IMG/VR virus record: IMGVR_UViG_3300020281_000145
Coordinates: 1 to 20,531 of that record
Source of the DNA: a virus
Length of the DNA: 20,531 nt
Direction: 5' to 3' (one strand)
The notes under the pieces were generated by a model. The model ran no database searches. It saw nothing but the letters and a program-made list of their open reading frames with translations, and was not told the origin of the DNA. Shown one piece after another: positions 6,338-13,250 of the stretch. Made by a program: the position numbers and the translations under genes. How positions within the stretch are numbered: position 1 is the first letter of the stretch; the number at the start of each line of letters is the position of its first letter.

Positions 6338-6900
6338 TGAATATTTTCGTATTACATAAAGATCCTACGCTTGCAGCTCAAATGCTGTGTGATAAACATA
6401 TACCAAAAATGATCGTTGAGTCAGCACAAATGCTAAGTACAGCTCATAGATTATTAGATGGCACACCAGAAAAAAGAAGATCTAAATCAGGTAAGACTAT
6501 ACAAACTTATTATTCTTTTAATGATGGAAGAGAAAGCCTGTATTATGCAGCAGTACATAAGTATCATCCTTGTACGACATGGACTACCGAATCAAAGGAT
6601 AACTATAAGTGGCACTATAAACATTTTGCTGCTATGGCTGATGAATATACGTTTAGGCGTAAAAAAGTTCATGCTACTTGGGAAAAACTAGGTGAACTAT
6701 TACATAGGCCTCCTACAAATATTCCTGATATTGGACTAACTGAGTTTGCTCAAGCTATGTCACACTATCCTGATTGTATAGTTCCAGGTGATGCTGTACA
6801 GGCATATCGTAATTATTATCATACGGCTAAGCCATTTGCTAAATGGGACTGGGGAAGGCCGGCACCAGATTGGTGGGAAGGATATAAAGGAGCTGCATGA
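6337..6900 (+). CDS. Conserved phage protein of unknown function
   Basis: This 187-residue protein starts at an ATG sharing one base with the previous stop (TAATG). It is rich in His, Trp and Tyr. The segment LCDKHIPKMIVESAQMLSTA (17-36), an HPCTTW motif (77-82) and a basic W/P-rich C-terminus (KWDWGRPAPDWWEGYKG) are characteristic of a family often seen in T4-like and other phages. The opening resembles the start of pyrimidine-dimer glycosylase family proteins (Pyr_excise), but I cannot confirm catalytic residues, so no activity is assigned. It sits between dCMP hydroxymethylase and dCMP deaminase, so a link to nucleotide metabolism or DNA repair is possible. Confidence 0.7.
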   Translation: MNIFVLHKDPTLAAQMLCDKHIPKMIVESAQMLSTAHRLLDGTPEKRRSKSGKTIQTYYSFNDGRESLYYAAVHKYHPCTTWTTESKDNYKWHYKHFAAMADEYTFRRKKVHATWEKLGELLHRPPTNIPDIGLTEFAQAMSHYPDCIVPGDAVQAYRNYYHTAKPFAKWDWGRPAPDWWEGYKGAA

Positions 6901-7358
6901 TCATTAATACCTTAATGAAAAACTGGAAGTGGCAAGAAAGATACTTGGATCTAGCAGAAGAAATTTCCAAGTGGTCTAAGGATCCTTCAACTCAATGTGG
7001 AGCAGTTGCAGTTGGTGACAAAGGACAAATACTATCTCAAGGATATAATGGATTTCCTAGAGGTATTCATGATAATATCGGTTTATTAGAAGATAAGAAA
7101 TCTAAATATGATAGGATAGTTCATGCCGAAATGAATGTCATATATAATGCATGTTATAACGGAGTTAGTTTAGATGGAGCTTCTCTATACATATATGGTT
7201 TGCCTTTATGTTCTAAATGCTGTCTAGGTGTAATACAGGTAGGCATAAAACGGGTCATTATGAAAGCACCAAAACTTCCGGAAAGGTGGAATGAATCCTG
7301 GCAACTATCTCAAAAATTATTGTCAGAGGCAAACATAAAATATGATTTACAAAGCTAA
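6897..7358 (+). CDS. cd: dCMP deaminase
   Basis: A zinc-dependent cytidine/deoxycytidylate deaminase of 153 residues. It makes dUMP from dCMP and so feeds dTMP synthesis. Motifs: DPSTQCGAVAV (29-39), GYNGFPRG (49-56), HAEMN (77-81; zinc His77 and proton-shuttle Glu79), and PLCSKC (103-108), whose two Cys complete the zinc site. The ATG overlaps the previous stop as ATGA, and AAAGGAG lies just upstream. The length is less than T4 Cd (about 190), without the extra zinc loop near the N-terminus. It competes with the neighbouring hydroxymethylase for dCMP, so together they set the balance between T and hydroxymethyl-C. Confidence 0.93.
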   Translation: MIINTLMKNWKWQERYLDLAEEISKWSKDPSTQCGAVAVGDKGQILSQGYNGFPRGIHDNIGLLEDKKSKYDRIVHAEMNVIYNACYNGVSLDGASLYIYGLPLCSKCCLGVIQVGIKRVIMKAPKLPERWNESWQLSQKLLSEANIKYDLQS

Positions 7359-7374
7359 GAAAGTGTGGTATAAT
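7346..7374 (+). promoter_or_regulatory. Sigma70-like promoter for GMP reductase (leaderless)
   Basis: TTTACA 7346-7351, a 17-base spacer ending TGTGG, then consensus TATAAT 7369-7374. It overlaps the last codons of the dCMP deaminase. The ATG of the next gene is only 6 bases past the -10 box. Confidence 0.8.
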
Positions 7375-7379
7375 AAATT

Positions 7380-8369
7380 ATGAGAGTTGAGAATGAAAAA
7401 AAATTAGATTATTCTGATGTACTTATCAGGCCTAAAAGATCTACTCTTACATCTAGGTGTGACGTTGATATGACAAGAACATATACTTTTCTCCACAGCC
7501 AGAGAAACTGGACCGGTATACCAATTATGTCTGCAAACATGGATACTGTCGGAACACCAGAAATGTACAAAGTATTGTTTAAACATAAGATGATTACTAG
7601 TCCGGCCAGACACTATTTAAAAAATAGTATTAACACATTTAAAGGAAAAAATCTTTGTATGATGGGTGGATTGGAAGACATAGATACTTTAGCCGATAAT
7701 AACTCAAAATGGGATTTTATGGGTATTGACGTTGCAAATGGATATACTATATCAGTCATAGATGCAGTAAAATCTTTAAGAGAGAAGGTACCGAATGCTA
7801 CGATCGTCGTAGGAAATGTTGTAACCGCAGACATGACGCAGGAACTGATTTTAGCAGGTGCAGATATTATTAAGGTTGGTGTAGGACCAGGATCTGTATG
7901 CACTACAAGAATAAAAACAGGTGTTGGTTATCCACAACTCAGCGCTGTTATGGAATGTGCAGACGCGGCACATGGATTAAATGCTCATATTATTGCAGAT
8001 GGTGGATGTAATTCTTCTGGTGATATTGTAAAAGCATTTGCGGCAGGTGCAGACTTTGTAATGATTGGTGGAATGTTATCAGGACACGATGAGTGCGATG
8101 GAGAAATCATAGATGGAAAGATGAAATTTTACGGTATGGCTTCTGAATCCGCTATGTCTAGACACAATGTTCCTCATAGAGAATATAGAGGGGTAGAAGG
8201 TAAGACGGTAGAGGTAGAATACAGAGGTCCTGTAGATAAAACTATTGTCGACATACTGTCAGGAATACGATCAGCGTGTACATACATTGGTGCAGAAAAA
8301 CTTAAGTCTCTATCAAAGTGTGCTACGTTTATCAGAGTAAATGATACACATAATAGAGTATATGAATAA
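7380..8369 (+). CDS. guaC: GMP reductase
   Basis: A 329-residue TIM-barrel enzyme converting GMP to IMP with NADPH. It follows bacterial GuaC (about 347 residues) rather than IMP dehydrogenase: there is no CBS-domain insert. The signature [20 protein letters not shown] (167-186) has catalytic Cys174 and Thr176. [20 protein letters not shown] and [10 protein letters not shown] follow, then [12 protein letters not shown] and [15 protein letters not shown] near the C-terminus. All of these are GuaC hallmarks. It has its own promoter and no ribosome site, so the transcript is predicted to begin at or next to the AUG. In a phage with AT-rich DNA it may move host guanine nucleotides toward adenine; that is inference. 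Phage-encoded GuaC is unusual. Confidence 0.95.
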   Translation: MRVENEKKLDYSDVLIRPKRSTLTSRCDVDMTRTYTFLHSQRNWTGIPIMSANMDTVGTPEMYKVLFKHKMITSPARHYLKNSINTFKGKNLCMMGGLEDIDTLADNNSKWDFMGIDVANGYTISVIDAVKSLREKVPNATIVVGNVVTADMTQELILAGADIIKVGVGPGSVCTTRIKTGVGYPQLSAVMECADAAHGLNAHIIADGGCNSSGDIVKAFAAGADFVMIGGMLSGHDECDGEIIDGKMKFYGMASESAMSRHNVPHREYRGVEGKTVEVEYRGPVDKTIVDILSGIRSACTYIGAEKLKSLSKCATFIRVNDTHNRVYE

Positions 8370-8372
8370 ATT

Positions 8373-8504
8373 ATGAAAGATGAGTGGAAACATAACGGTA
8401 GCAATGATGGAATGAATAAATTTCTAGTTACATTAGTACTTTTATTTTTTGCTTGGGTAGGATATGAATTTTTTATTGCAGCAATTGAAAGGTTTACATT
8501 ATGA
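8373..8504 (+). CDS. Small single-span membrane protein, 43 aa
   Basis: A short frame of 43 residues starts 3 bases after the GMP reductase stop, and its TGA overlaps the ATG of the next gene (ATGA). Residues 17-38 (FLVTLVLLFFAWVGYEFFIA...) form one transmembrane helix after a polar N-terminus. No ribosome site stands out. The tight fit between both neighbours is the main evidence that it is real. Function unknown. Confidence 0.6.
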   Translation: MKDEWKHNGSNDGMNKFLVTLVLLFFAWVGYEFFIAAIERFTL

Positions 8505-8872
8505 ATAAAGTGATAGTGATAGGACACAGTCCTAATCCTAATAAAACAACTGAAACTTCTCCAACACTTGGTAAAGTTAGAAAGTGGATGATAAACGCAG
8601 GAGTAGATAAATATGATTTTGTAAATTTAGTTGATGAATTTATACCGAATCTTACTCTTAAGAAAGTTACTCTCAATACTAATAAACTTAAAAAATATGG
8701 AAAGATAATAACATTAGGTACTTTAGCAGATACATACTTAACTAGGAATAAAGTTAAGCATTTTAAAGCACCTCATCCTTCTGGATTAAATCGTCAGTTC
8801 AATGATAAGAGCTTTGAACCTAAAGTCATGAATGAAATAAAGGAGTACCTCAATGAAAATTGCAATAGGTAA
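8501..8872 (+). CDS. Uracil-DNA-glycosylase-superfamily-like protein
   Basis: This 123-residue protein opens with VIVIGHSPNPN (4-14), in the position of the GxxPG motif of UDG-fold enzymes. It continues with LVDEF, has IITLGTLAD (69-77) as a predicted buried strand plus helix, and ends with KAPHPSGLNRQ (89-99), matching the HPS motif found late in UDG families. At 123 residues it is much shorter than typical UDGs (180-230), so it may be a minimal or divergent member. It overlaps the next gene by 20 bases. Its place between nucleotide metabolism and a glycosyltransferase suggests action on modified bases or bases in DNA. The family call is by motif only. Confidence 0.5.
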   Translation: MNKVIVIGHSPNPNKTTETSPTLGKVRKWMINAGVDKYDFVNLVDEFIPNLTLKKVTLNTNKLKKYGKIITLGTLADTYLTRNKVKHFKAPHPSGLNRQFNDKSFEPKVMNEIKEYLNENCNR

Positions 8873-10097
8873 AATAGGAAAATCAATTAAGTTTGGCCCT
8901 GAAGAAAAGGGTAAAGGAAAGAAGGCTATGACTGCCGGTTCCATCGATGCCAGAATTATATTTCAAACTCTTATTAAATTTAATCCTGAACACACTTTTT
9001 ACTTAATAGGAAGATCTAATTATTCTAGGTTAAAACCTGAAATAAGAAATAAAATTGATCCTCATAAGAATGTAGTAGATGTATGGGCAAAGTTTAATGA
9101 CTGGTTTGATAATCAAGATGATAAAGATGAAACTACGGAATCTTGGAGGTTTATTGATCATGTCATAAAAACTGAAAATAAGTTTGACGTTGGAATCTTT
9201 ATTGCAGGTGGAGTTCTTGAATATGCTGTTCAAGGTAAAACTATGAAGGAAGGAAAACATATTAAGACATTGATGGCTGCCGCTAAATATGCCGGTCCTC
9301 TTCATCATTTTATCAATGAGACGAAAATTCCTTATACAGTTCTTTCACTTGATCCAAGATGTTATCCTAAGCCTACAAAGGATATATTAGTTCCACCTAA
9401 GAGAGTCTTACAGCTTATGAATGAAACTATGGATGTAGAACATAGAGTTTCATATGAAAAAGATGACATGGTTGTAGATAAAGTTCCAGCAGTATATTCA
9501 GGTTTGGAAACTCTTTATGTGGTTGAAGAGGAAGAACCATCAGGACTCGATTCTTTCTTTGATGAACCTGTAAAGAAAGAACGTGATATTAACATGGTTC
9601 TTTGGTTAAATGAAGGAAAACCGTCTAGATACAATGATCTTAAAAACTTTATACTTGACAGCGTTGAAGATGTGCAAGTTTATGGTGTATGGAATGAAAA
9701 GGCTCTTAAAGATCCTAGGATTCAACAAGTTGCTATGTCAGAACTATCTTGGCAGTTTCCAAGAACTAAGTATACATTCTGTATTCCAATAGCACCTGGC
9801 TGGGCAACTGGAAAATTCTGGGAAATGATTAAGCATGGAATAATTCCTTTCATGCATCCTAGCTACGATGAACAAAACAATATTGGATTTCCTGAAGAAC
9901 TAAGAGTTAAAGACTCGAAAGAATTATTAGAGAAAATAAACCTTTACAATTCCAATGAAATGTTGTATAATGAACTATACAACAAGCTACAAGATATGAT
10001 TACACCCGATAAAAAGAGTGGAAAGTATATAAATGATATTATTATGAAACATGCTGTGGAGGTAGCGAATGACAAAGGGAACGATAACATCACATGA
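8853..10097 (+). CDS. Glycosyltransferase-like protein (GT-B type suspected)
   Basis: This 414-residue protein has AGGAG 7 bases before the ATG. The N-terminal half begins with a Lys/Gly-rich strand (MKIAIGKIGKSIKFGPEEKG) followed by alternating strands and helices, with TFYLIGRSNYSRL near 48-60. A low-complexity acidic linker (VVEEEEPSGLDSFFDEP) spans about 220-240. The C-terminal half has YTFCIPIAPGWATGKFWEMI and KHGIIPFMHPSYDE (about 308-343), then FPEELRVKDSKELLEKI. This pattern (a Gly-rich turn, an HGIIP segment, then a short helix) is typical of the nucleotide-sugar-binding half of GT-B glycosyltransferases. With a dCMP hydroxymethylase nearby, a DNA hydroxymethylcytosine glycosyltransferase is an attractive role, but transfer to a surface glycan is equally compatible with the motifs. 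Confidence 0.55.
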   Translation: MKIAIGKIGKSIKFGPEEKGKGKKAMTAGSIDARIIFQTLIKFNPEHTFYLIGRSNYSRLKPEIRNKIDPHKNVVDVWAKFNDWFDNQDDKDETTESWRFIDHVIKTENKFDVGIFIAGGVLEYAVQGKTMKEGKHIKTLMAAAKYAGPLHHFINETKIPYTVLSLDPRCYPKPTKDILVPPKRVLQLMNETMDVEHRVSYEKDDMVVDKVPAVYSGLETLYVVEEEEPSGLDSFFDEPVKKERDINMVLWLNEGKPSRYNDLKNFILDSVEDVQVYGVWNEKALKDPRIQQVAMSELSWQFPRTKYTFCIPIAPGWATGKFWEMIKHGIIPFMHPSYDEQNNIGFPEELRVKDSKELLEKINLYNSNEMLYNELYNKLQDMITPDKKSGKYINDIIMKHAVEVANDKGNDNIT

Positions 10098-10410
10098 CAT
10101 ATCCGATTTTAAAGGCGGTTGGTTCATCGGTGATTTTAATCCTTCATTATTAAAAACTAAAGATTTTGAAGTATCAGTAAAAACTCATCCTAAAGGCGAA
10201 ATATGGGACAAGCACTATCATAAGATTGCTACTGAATATAACTATGTTATGGAAGGTGCAGTTGAAATTGATGGTGTGATTTATAAGAAGGGTGACTTAT
10301 TTGTTATACACCCTGAATTTATAGTTGATCCTAACTTTCTAGAAGACTGTTCAATAATGTGTGTAAAAACACCGAGCGTAGTCGGTGATAAGTACGTGGT
10401 GAAAAGATGA
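10069..10410 (+). CDS. Cupin-domain protein
   Basis: This 113-residue single-domain cupin fits motif 1 exactly, G(X)5HXH(X)4E(X)6G, from G43 to G63 with H49, H51 and E56. Motif 2 has G75 and H81. These four side chains would bind a metal. The tail CVKTPSVVGDKYVV is shared with cupins that sit beside sugar-nucleotide genes. GGAGG lies before the ATG, and the gene overlaps the end of the glycosyltransferase by 29 bases. It may be a sugar-phosphate isomerase, epimerase or metal-binding accessory enzyme for the cluster; which of these cannot be told. Confidence 0.8.
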   Translation: MTKGTITSHDISDFKGGWFIGDFNPSLLKTKDFEVSVKTHPKGEIWDKHYHKIATEYNYVMEGAVEIDGVIYKKGDLFVIHPEFIVDPNFLEDCSIMCVKTPSVVGDKYVVKR

Positions 10411-10844
10411 AGATCATAGCACACAGAGGATTAGTAAATGGTCCTGATAAAAATAAAGAAAATACTCTACCAACAATTATGTCTGCCTTAGGACTAGGAT
10501 TTGACGTTGAAGTTGATGTTTGGTTACAAAATAATCAATTAAAGCTAGGACACGATAAGCCAGGACCTACGGTTCCTAAATGGCTTTTTGAAAATAAAAA
10601 GGTGTGGTTTCATGCTAAAGATACCGGATCTCTTAAATATCTAGTTGAATGGGATAAGAGAGTTTTCTATCATACTAATGAAGATGTCGTAATGACATCA
10701 AAACGTGAATTATGGGCACTTCCTGGTAAGGGCTTCGATGGCTCATATATAGTACTACCAGAAAATACTGGAGAAAAAATTCTTAAAGGTACTTTAGGAA
10801 TATGCACTGACTATGCTATAAAATATAGGAGTATGTTTAAATGA
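10407..10844 (+). CDS. GDPD-like phosphodiesterase
   Basis: This 145-residue protein starts with IAHRGLVNGPDKNKENT, carrying the His6-Arg7 pair and the ENT motif of glycerophosphodiester phosphodiesterases. FDVEVDVW supplies acids E35 and D37, LGHD supplies H49, and HAKD supplies K71. The catalytic set is therefore present, but the protein is about half the usual 240-300 residues and the later barrel strands are abbreviated. It overlaps both neighbours as ATGA. Such short GDPD relatives occur in polysaccharide loci. It could hydrolyse or form a phosphodiester in a sugar- or glycerol-phosphate group made by this cluster; the substrate is unknown. Confidence 0.75.
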   Translation: MKIIAHRGLVNGPDKNKENTLPTIMSALGLGFDVEVDVWLQNNQLKLGHDKPGPTVPKWLFENKKVWFHAKDTGSLKYLVEWDKRVFYHTNEDVVMTSKRELWALPGKGFDGSYIVLPENTGEKILKGTLGICTDYAIKYRSMFK

Positions 10845-11929
10845 GAGTAATTATATCGATGGCAGGATTAGGTTCAAGGTTTACTGATGCTGGTTATAAA
10901 ACACACAAACCTTTAATTAAAGTAAACAATAAGAGCCTAATAAGATATACCGTTGAATCTTTAGGAATAAAGGGAGAGTACATATTTGTATGTAGAGATC
11001 TAGGAGGATCATATTTAAACGATTTGGAAATGGAGCTTAAGGATATAAATACTTTTTCCTGTGCGCCAACGATAAAAGTAATTGATCATGTTACTACTGG
11101 TGCTGCGGAAACTGCGCTATATGGTCTAGAAGATAATTATAATGGTGAACTAATCGTAACTAACTGTGATCAGTATTTAGATTGGAATCCTGATATATTC
11201 TTAAAAGAAGCAAGACAGTATCAAGGTTGCGTACTAACTTATAAATCAGATAAGTTGAAAAATTCATTTGCTGAATCTATTAATGGCTATGTCAGAAAAA
11301 TGACAGAAAAACCTGATAAACCTATAAAGGGCGGTGAGGCTTTGGTAGGTGTTCACTATTGGAGAAAAGCTAAAGACTTTAAAGAATCGACTCAAGATCT
11401 TCTTAAATCTTTCAGAGGTGAAACCTATGTATCTGAAACTTATAACTATCTAATAAAAAATAAAGCGTCTATAGGAACTAGCTCAATTGAACAGAACGGT
11501 ATAGGCAAATACTGGTCAACAGGAACTCCTGAAGATCTTGCATTATTTAAGGGAATGATCTCAGAATACTATACTAAGAAAAATAATACATACTTTATAG
11601 ATTTGGATGGAACAATATTTACTCACGCTCATCGATATTCAAATCTTAAAAATTCTGCAAAACTTCTTCCTGGTGTCAAGGAAACTCTTGATGAACTGGA
11701 TTCAAGAGGAGATACCATAATCTTAGTGTCTGCTAGGAAAGAAGGTGCTAGAAAATTTACAGAACAAATACTAGAAGATAACCTAATACCCTATGATCAA
11801 CTGATACTTGGAGTGTCACAAGGCTGTAGAGTTGTAATTAATGATATACTCACTCCCAACTGCTTACCGCGAGCTAGGGCAGTAAATGTTCAGGTTGATA
11901 AAGGATGGAGAACAGAGGACTTAGCATGA
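10841..11929 (+). CDS. Sugar nucleotidyltransferase-HAD phosphatase fusion
   Basis: A two-domain protein of 362 residues. Residues 1-245 form a GT-A-fold nucleotidyltransferase: ISMAGLGSRF (5-14), THKPLI (21-26; Lys contacts the phosphosugar), TTGAAETAL near 85-93, and TNCDQYL with metal-binding D110. Residues 249-345 form a HAD phosphatase: YFIDLDGTIF (D254 nucleophile, D256), LVSAR (295-299) as motif II, and GCRVVINDI (328-336) as motif III. The fusion would activate a phosphorylated sugar or polyol and dephosphorylate a related compound. It overlaps the GDPD-like gene by ATGA and is followed by the methyltransferase. It would supply the donor for the upstream glycosyltransferase. Confidence 0.85.
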   Translation: MRVIISMAGLGSRFTDAGYKTHKPLIKVNNKSLIRYTVESLGIKGEYIFVCRDLGGSYLNDLEMELKDINTFSCAPTIKVIDHVTTGAAETALYGLEDNYNGELIVTNCDQYLDWNPDIFLKEARQYQGCVLTYKSDKLKNSFAESINGYVRKMTEKPDKPIKGGEALVGVHYWRKAKDFKESTQDLLKSFRGETYVSETYNYLIKNKASIGTSSIEQNGIGKYWSTGTPEDLALFKGMISEYYTKKNNTYFIDLDGTIFTHAHRYSNLKNSAKLLPGVKETLDELDSRGDTIILVSARKEGARKFTEQILEDNLIPYDQLILGVSQGCRVVINDILTPNCLPRARAVNVQVDKGWRTEDLA

Positions 11930-13128
11930 ACCATACTTACGCTAGCATAGTTCCACTGATAGGTGGAGAAACTATTGCAATGCAAAACGTCTTTGGAAAA
12001 AAACCTGAATATATTTTAAGCTATGAAGATTTTAAAGCAAATGATAATCACCTTGTGGAATACTATAAAAGAGAAGTTCCCTATCATCTTATTGGAAGTG
12101 ATAGGTTACCTGACGTTCCTTCTGTCGATGTTATTAACACCGTGTGTCCTTGTGCTGGTTTGTCTAGCCTCAATACTTCAGCATCTTCTGATTCTTCTAC
12201 TAATGATTGGATGCGCACTTCAGCCACTCATGTCCTGGGTACACTCAAGCCTAAAGTATTCTGGGGCGAAAACGCACCAAGACTTGCTTCAAAGATGGGA
12301 GAACCAGTTGTCAAAGATTTACGAGAAATTGGAAAAAAATACGGATACACTTTTTCACTATATAAAACGAAATCTATTCTTCATGGATTAGGGCAGGTAA
12401 GAGATAGAGCATTCTACTTCTTTTGGAAAGGTGATAAGATACCTCCATTTGACTACTTTAAAAGAAAGCATAAGCCGATTGAAGATACGATAAGAAGTGT
12501 AACTAGAGATCCAAATGATCCTATGAATGTTTTAGCAAACGAAAAGACTCCTACCGATAATCCCTACTATCAATTTGTGTTAAAAGAAATGTGTGGTGGA
12601 ATGACACACAAAGAGTTCCAGAGAAGTTTAACGAAAACGATGAATGCTATGGATTATATTGAAGAACATGGTGTTAAATATAATAGAGTCTCATCATGGT
12701 TTATGGAGAACGGATACATCAAACAATCCGATAAAGCAATGGAAATTCATAAGAAACTGGAACAAGGCAACAACATAATGAGAAGACTAGTTACTATTCC
12801 TAAAGACTATATAGGAGCCTTTGTTGGTCATATGCCACTAGAACTCACACATCCAGATGAAGACAGGTTTCTAACTATTAGAGAATGTTTAACTATTATG
12901 GGTTTACCTGATGATTTCCAACTGCAAGGAGGAAAGAAGAATATTAACCATATATGCCAAAATGTTCCAGTAGGAACAGCATCAGATATGGCGGATCAAG
13001 TTTTAAAATTTGTAGATGGAAGACTGGATAACCAATTAATAGACGCTGAATTTATAGTTCAATGTAACAAATCAAGAAATGTAAGCTATGAAAAAACTGG
13101 TTTACAATTAGATGAATTTATGGTATAA
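11926..13128 (+). CDS. DNA (cytosine-5) methyltransferase
   Basis: A 400-residue C5 methyltransferase with the motifs in order. The SAM site is near residues 8-20 (IVPLIGGETIAMQ), diverged from FxGxGG. The catalytic loop is CPCAGLSSLN (74-83; Cys76 in a PC-A-G-L-S version of PCQxFS). GENAPR (114-119) stands for ENV. QVRDRAF (157-163) is the QxRxR motif. RFLTIRECLTIMGLPDDF lies near 306-323, and QNVPVGTASDMADQV near 336-350. The target-recognition region (about 170-300) is unique. The start at 11926 is preferred: it forms ATGA with the previous stop and GAGG lies 7 bases upstream; an in-frame ATG at 11905 would add 7 residues. Its co-existence with a dCMP hydroxymethylase is odd, because hydroxymethylated cytosines cannot be C5-methylated. 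Confidence 0.85.
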   Translation: MNHTYASIVPLIGGETIAMQNVFGKKPEYILSYEDFKANDNHLVEYYKREVPYHLIGSDRLPDVPSVDVINTVCPCAGLSSLNTSASSDSSTNDWMRTSATHVLGTLKPKVFWGENAPRLASKMGEPVVKDLREIGKKYGYTFSLYKTKSILHGLGQVRDRAFYFFWKGDKIPPFDYFKRKHKPIEDTIRSVTRDPNDPMNVLANEKTPTDNPYYQFVLKEMCGGMTHKEFQRSLTKTMNAMDYIEEHGVKYNRVSSWFMENGYIKQSDKAMEIHKKLEQGNNIMRRLVTIPKDYIGAFVGHMPLELTHPDEDRFLTIRECLTIMGLPDDFQLQGGKKNINHICQNVPVGTASDMADQVLKFVDGRLDNQLIDAEFIVQCNKSRNVSYEKTGLQLDEFMV

Positions 13129-13129
13129 T
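13101..13129 (+). promoter_or_regulatory. Sigma70-like promoter for the uvsX operon
   Basis: TTTACA 13101-13106, a 17-base spacer ending TATGG, then TATAAT 13124-13129. It lies in the last codons of the methyltransferase gene and would drive the 33-aa protein, UvsX and the helicase. Confidence 0.75.
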
Positions 13130-13148
13130 GTTAAAAAGGAGATTTGCC

Positions 13149-13250
13149 TTGGAAAGAAAAAGACTAACAAACAATATTATAATTGGAGTAACACTAGGTT
13201 TGCTCGCAGTTTTAATTGATATTTACCTTATACCAGGAGGAATGTATTAA
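13149..13250 (+). CDS. 33-residue membrane protein with TTG start
   Basis: A 33-residue frame begins with TTG at 13149, 7 bases after AAGGAG, and ends with TAA sharing its last base with the uvsX ATG. After a basic head (MERKRLTNN), residues 10-28 (IIIGVTLGLLAVLIDIYLI) form one membrane helix, then PGGMY. The ribosome site of uvsX (AGGAGG, 13235-13240) lies inside its last codons. A good ribosome site, the exact overlap and the clean hydrophobic pattern support it despite its size. Function unknown. Confidence 0.55.
   Translation: MERKRLTNNIIIGVTLGLLAVLIDIYLIPGGMY

Noticed and set aside
8493-8515. TTTACA before the UDG-like gene as a promoter
   Set aside because: The hexamer 17 bases downstream is not a -10 box, and the gene is coupled to its upstream neighbour.
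11044-11051. TATAAATA inside the nucleotidyltransferase-HAD gene
   Set aside because: It falls in coding sequence far from any gene start and encodes conserved-frame codons, so chance is the simplest reading.
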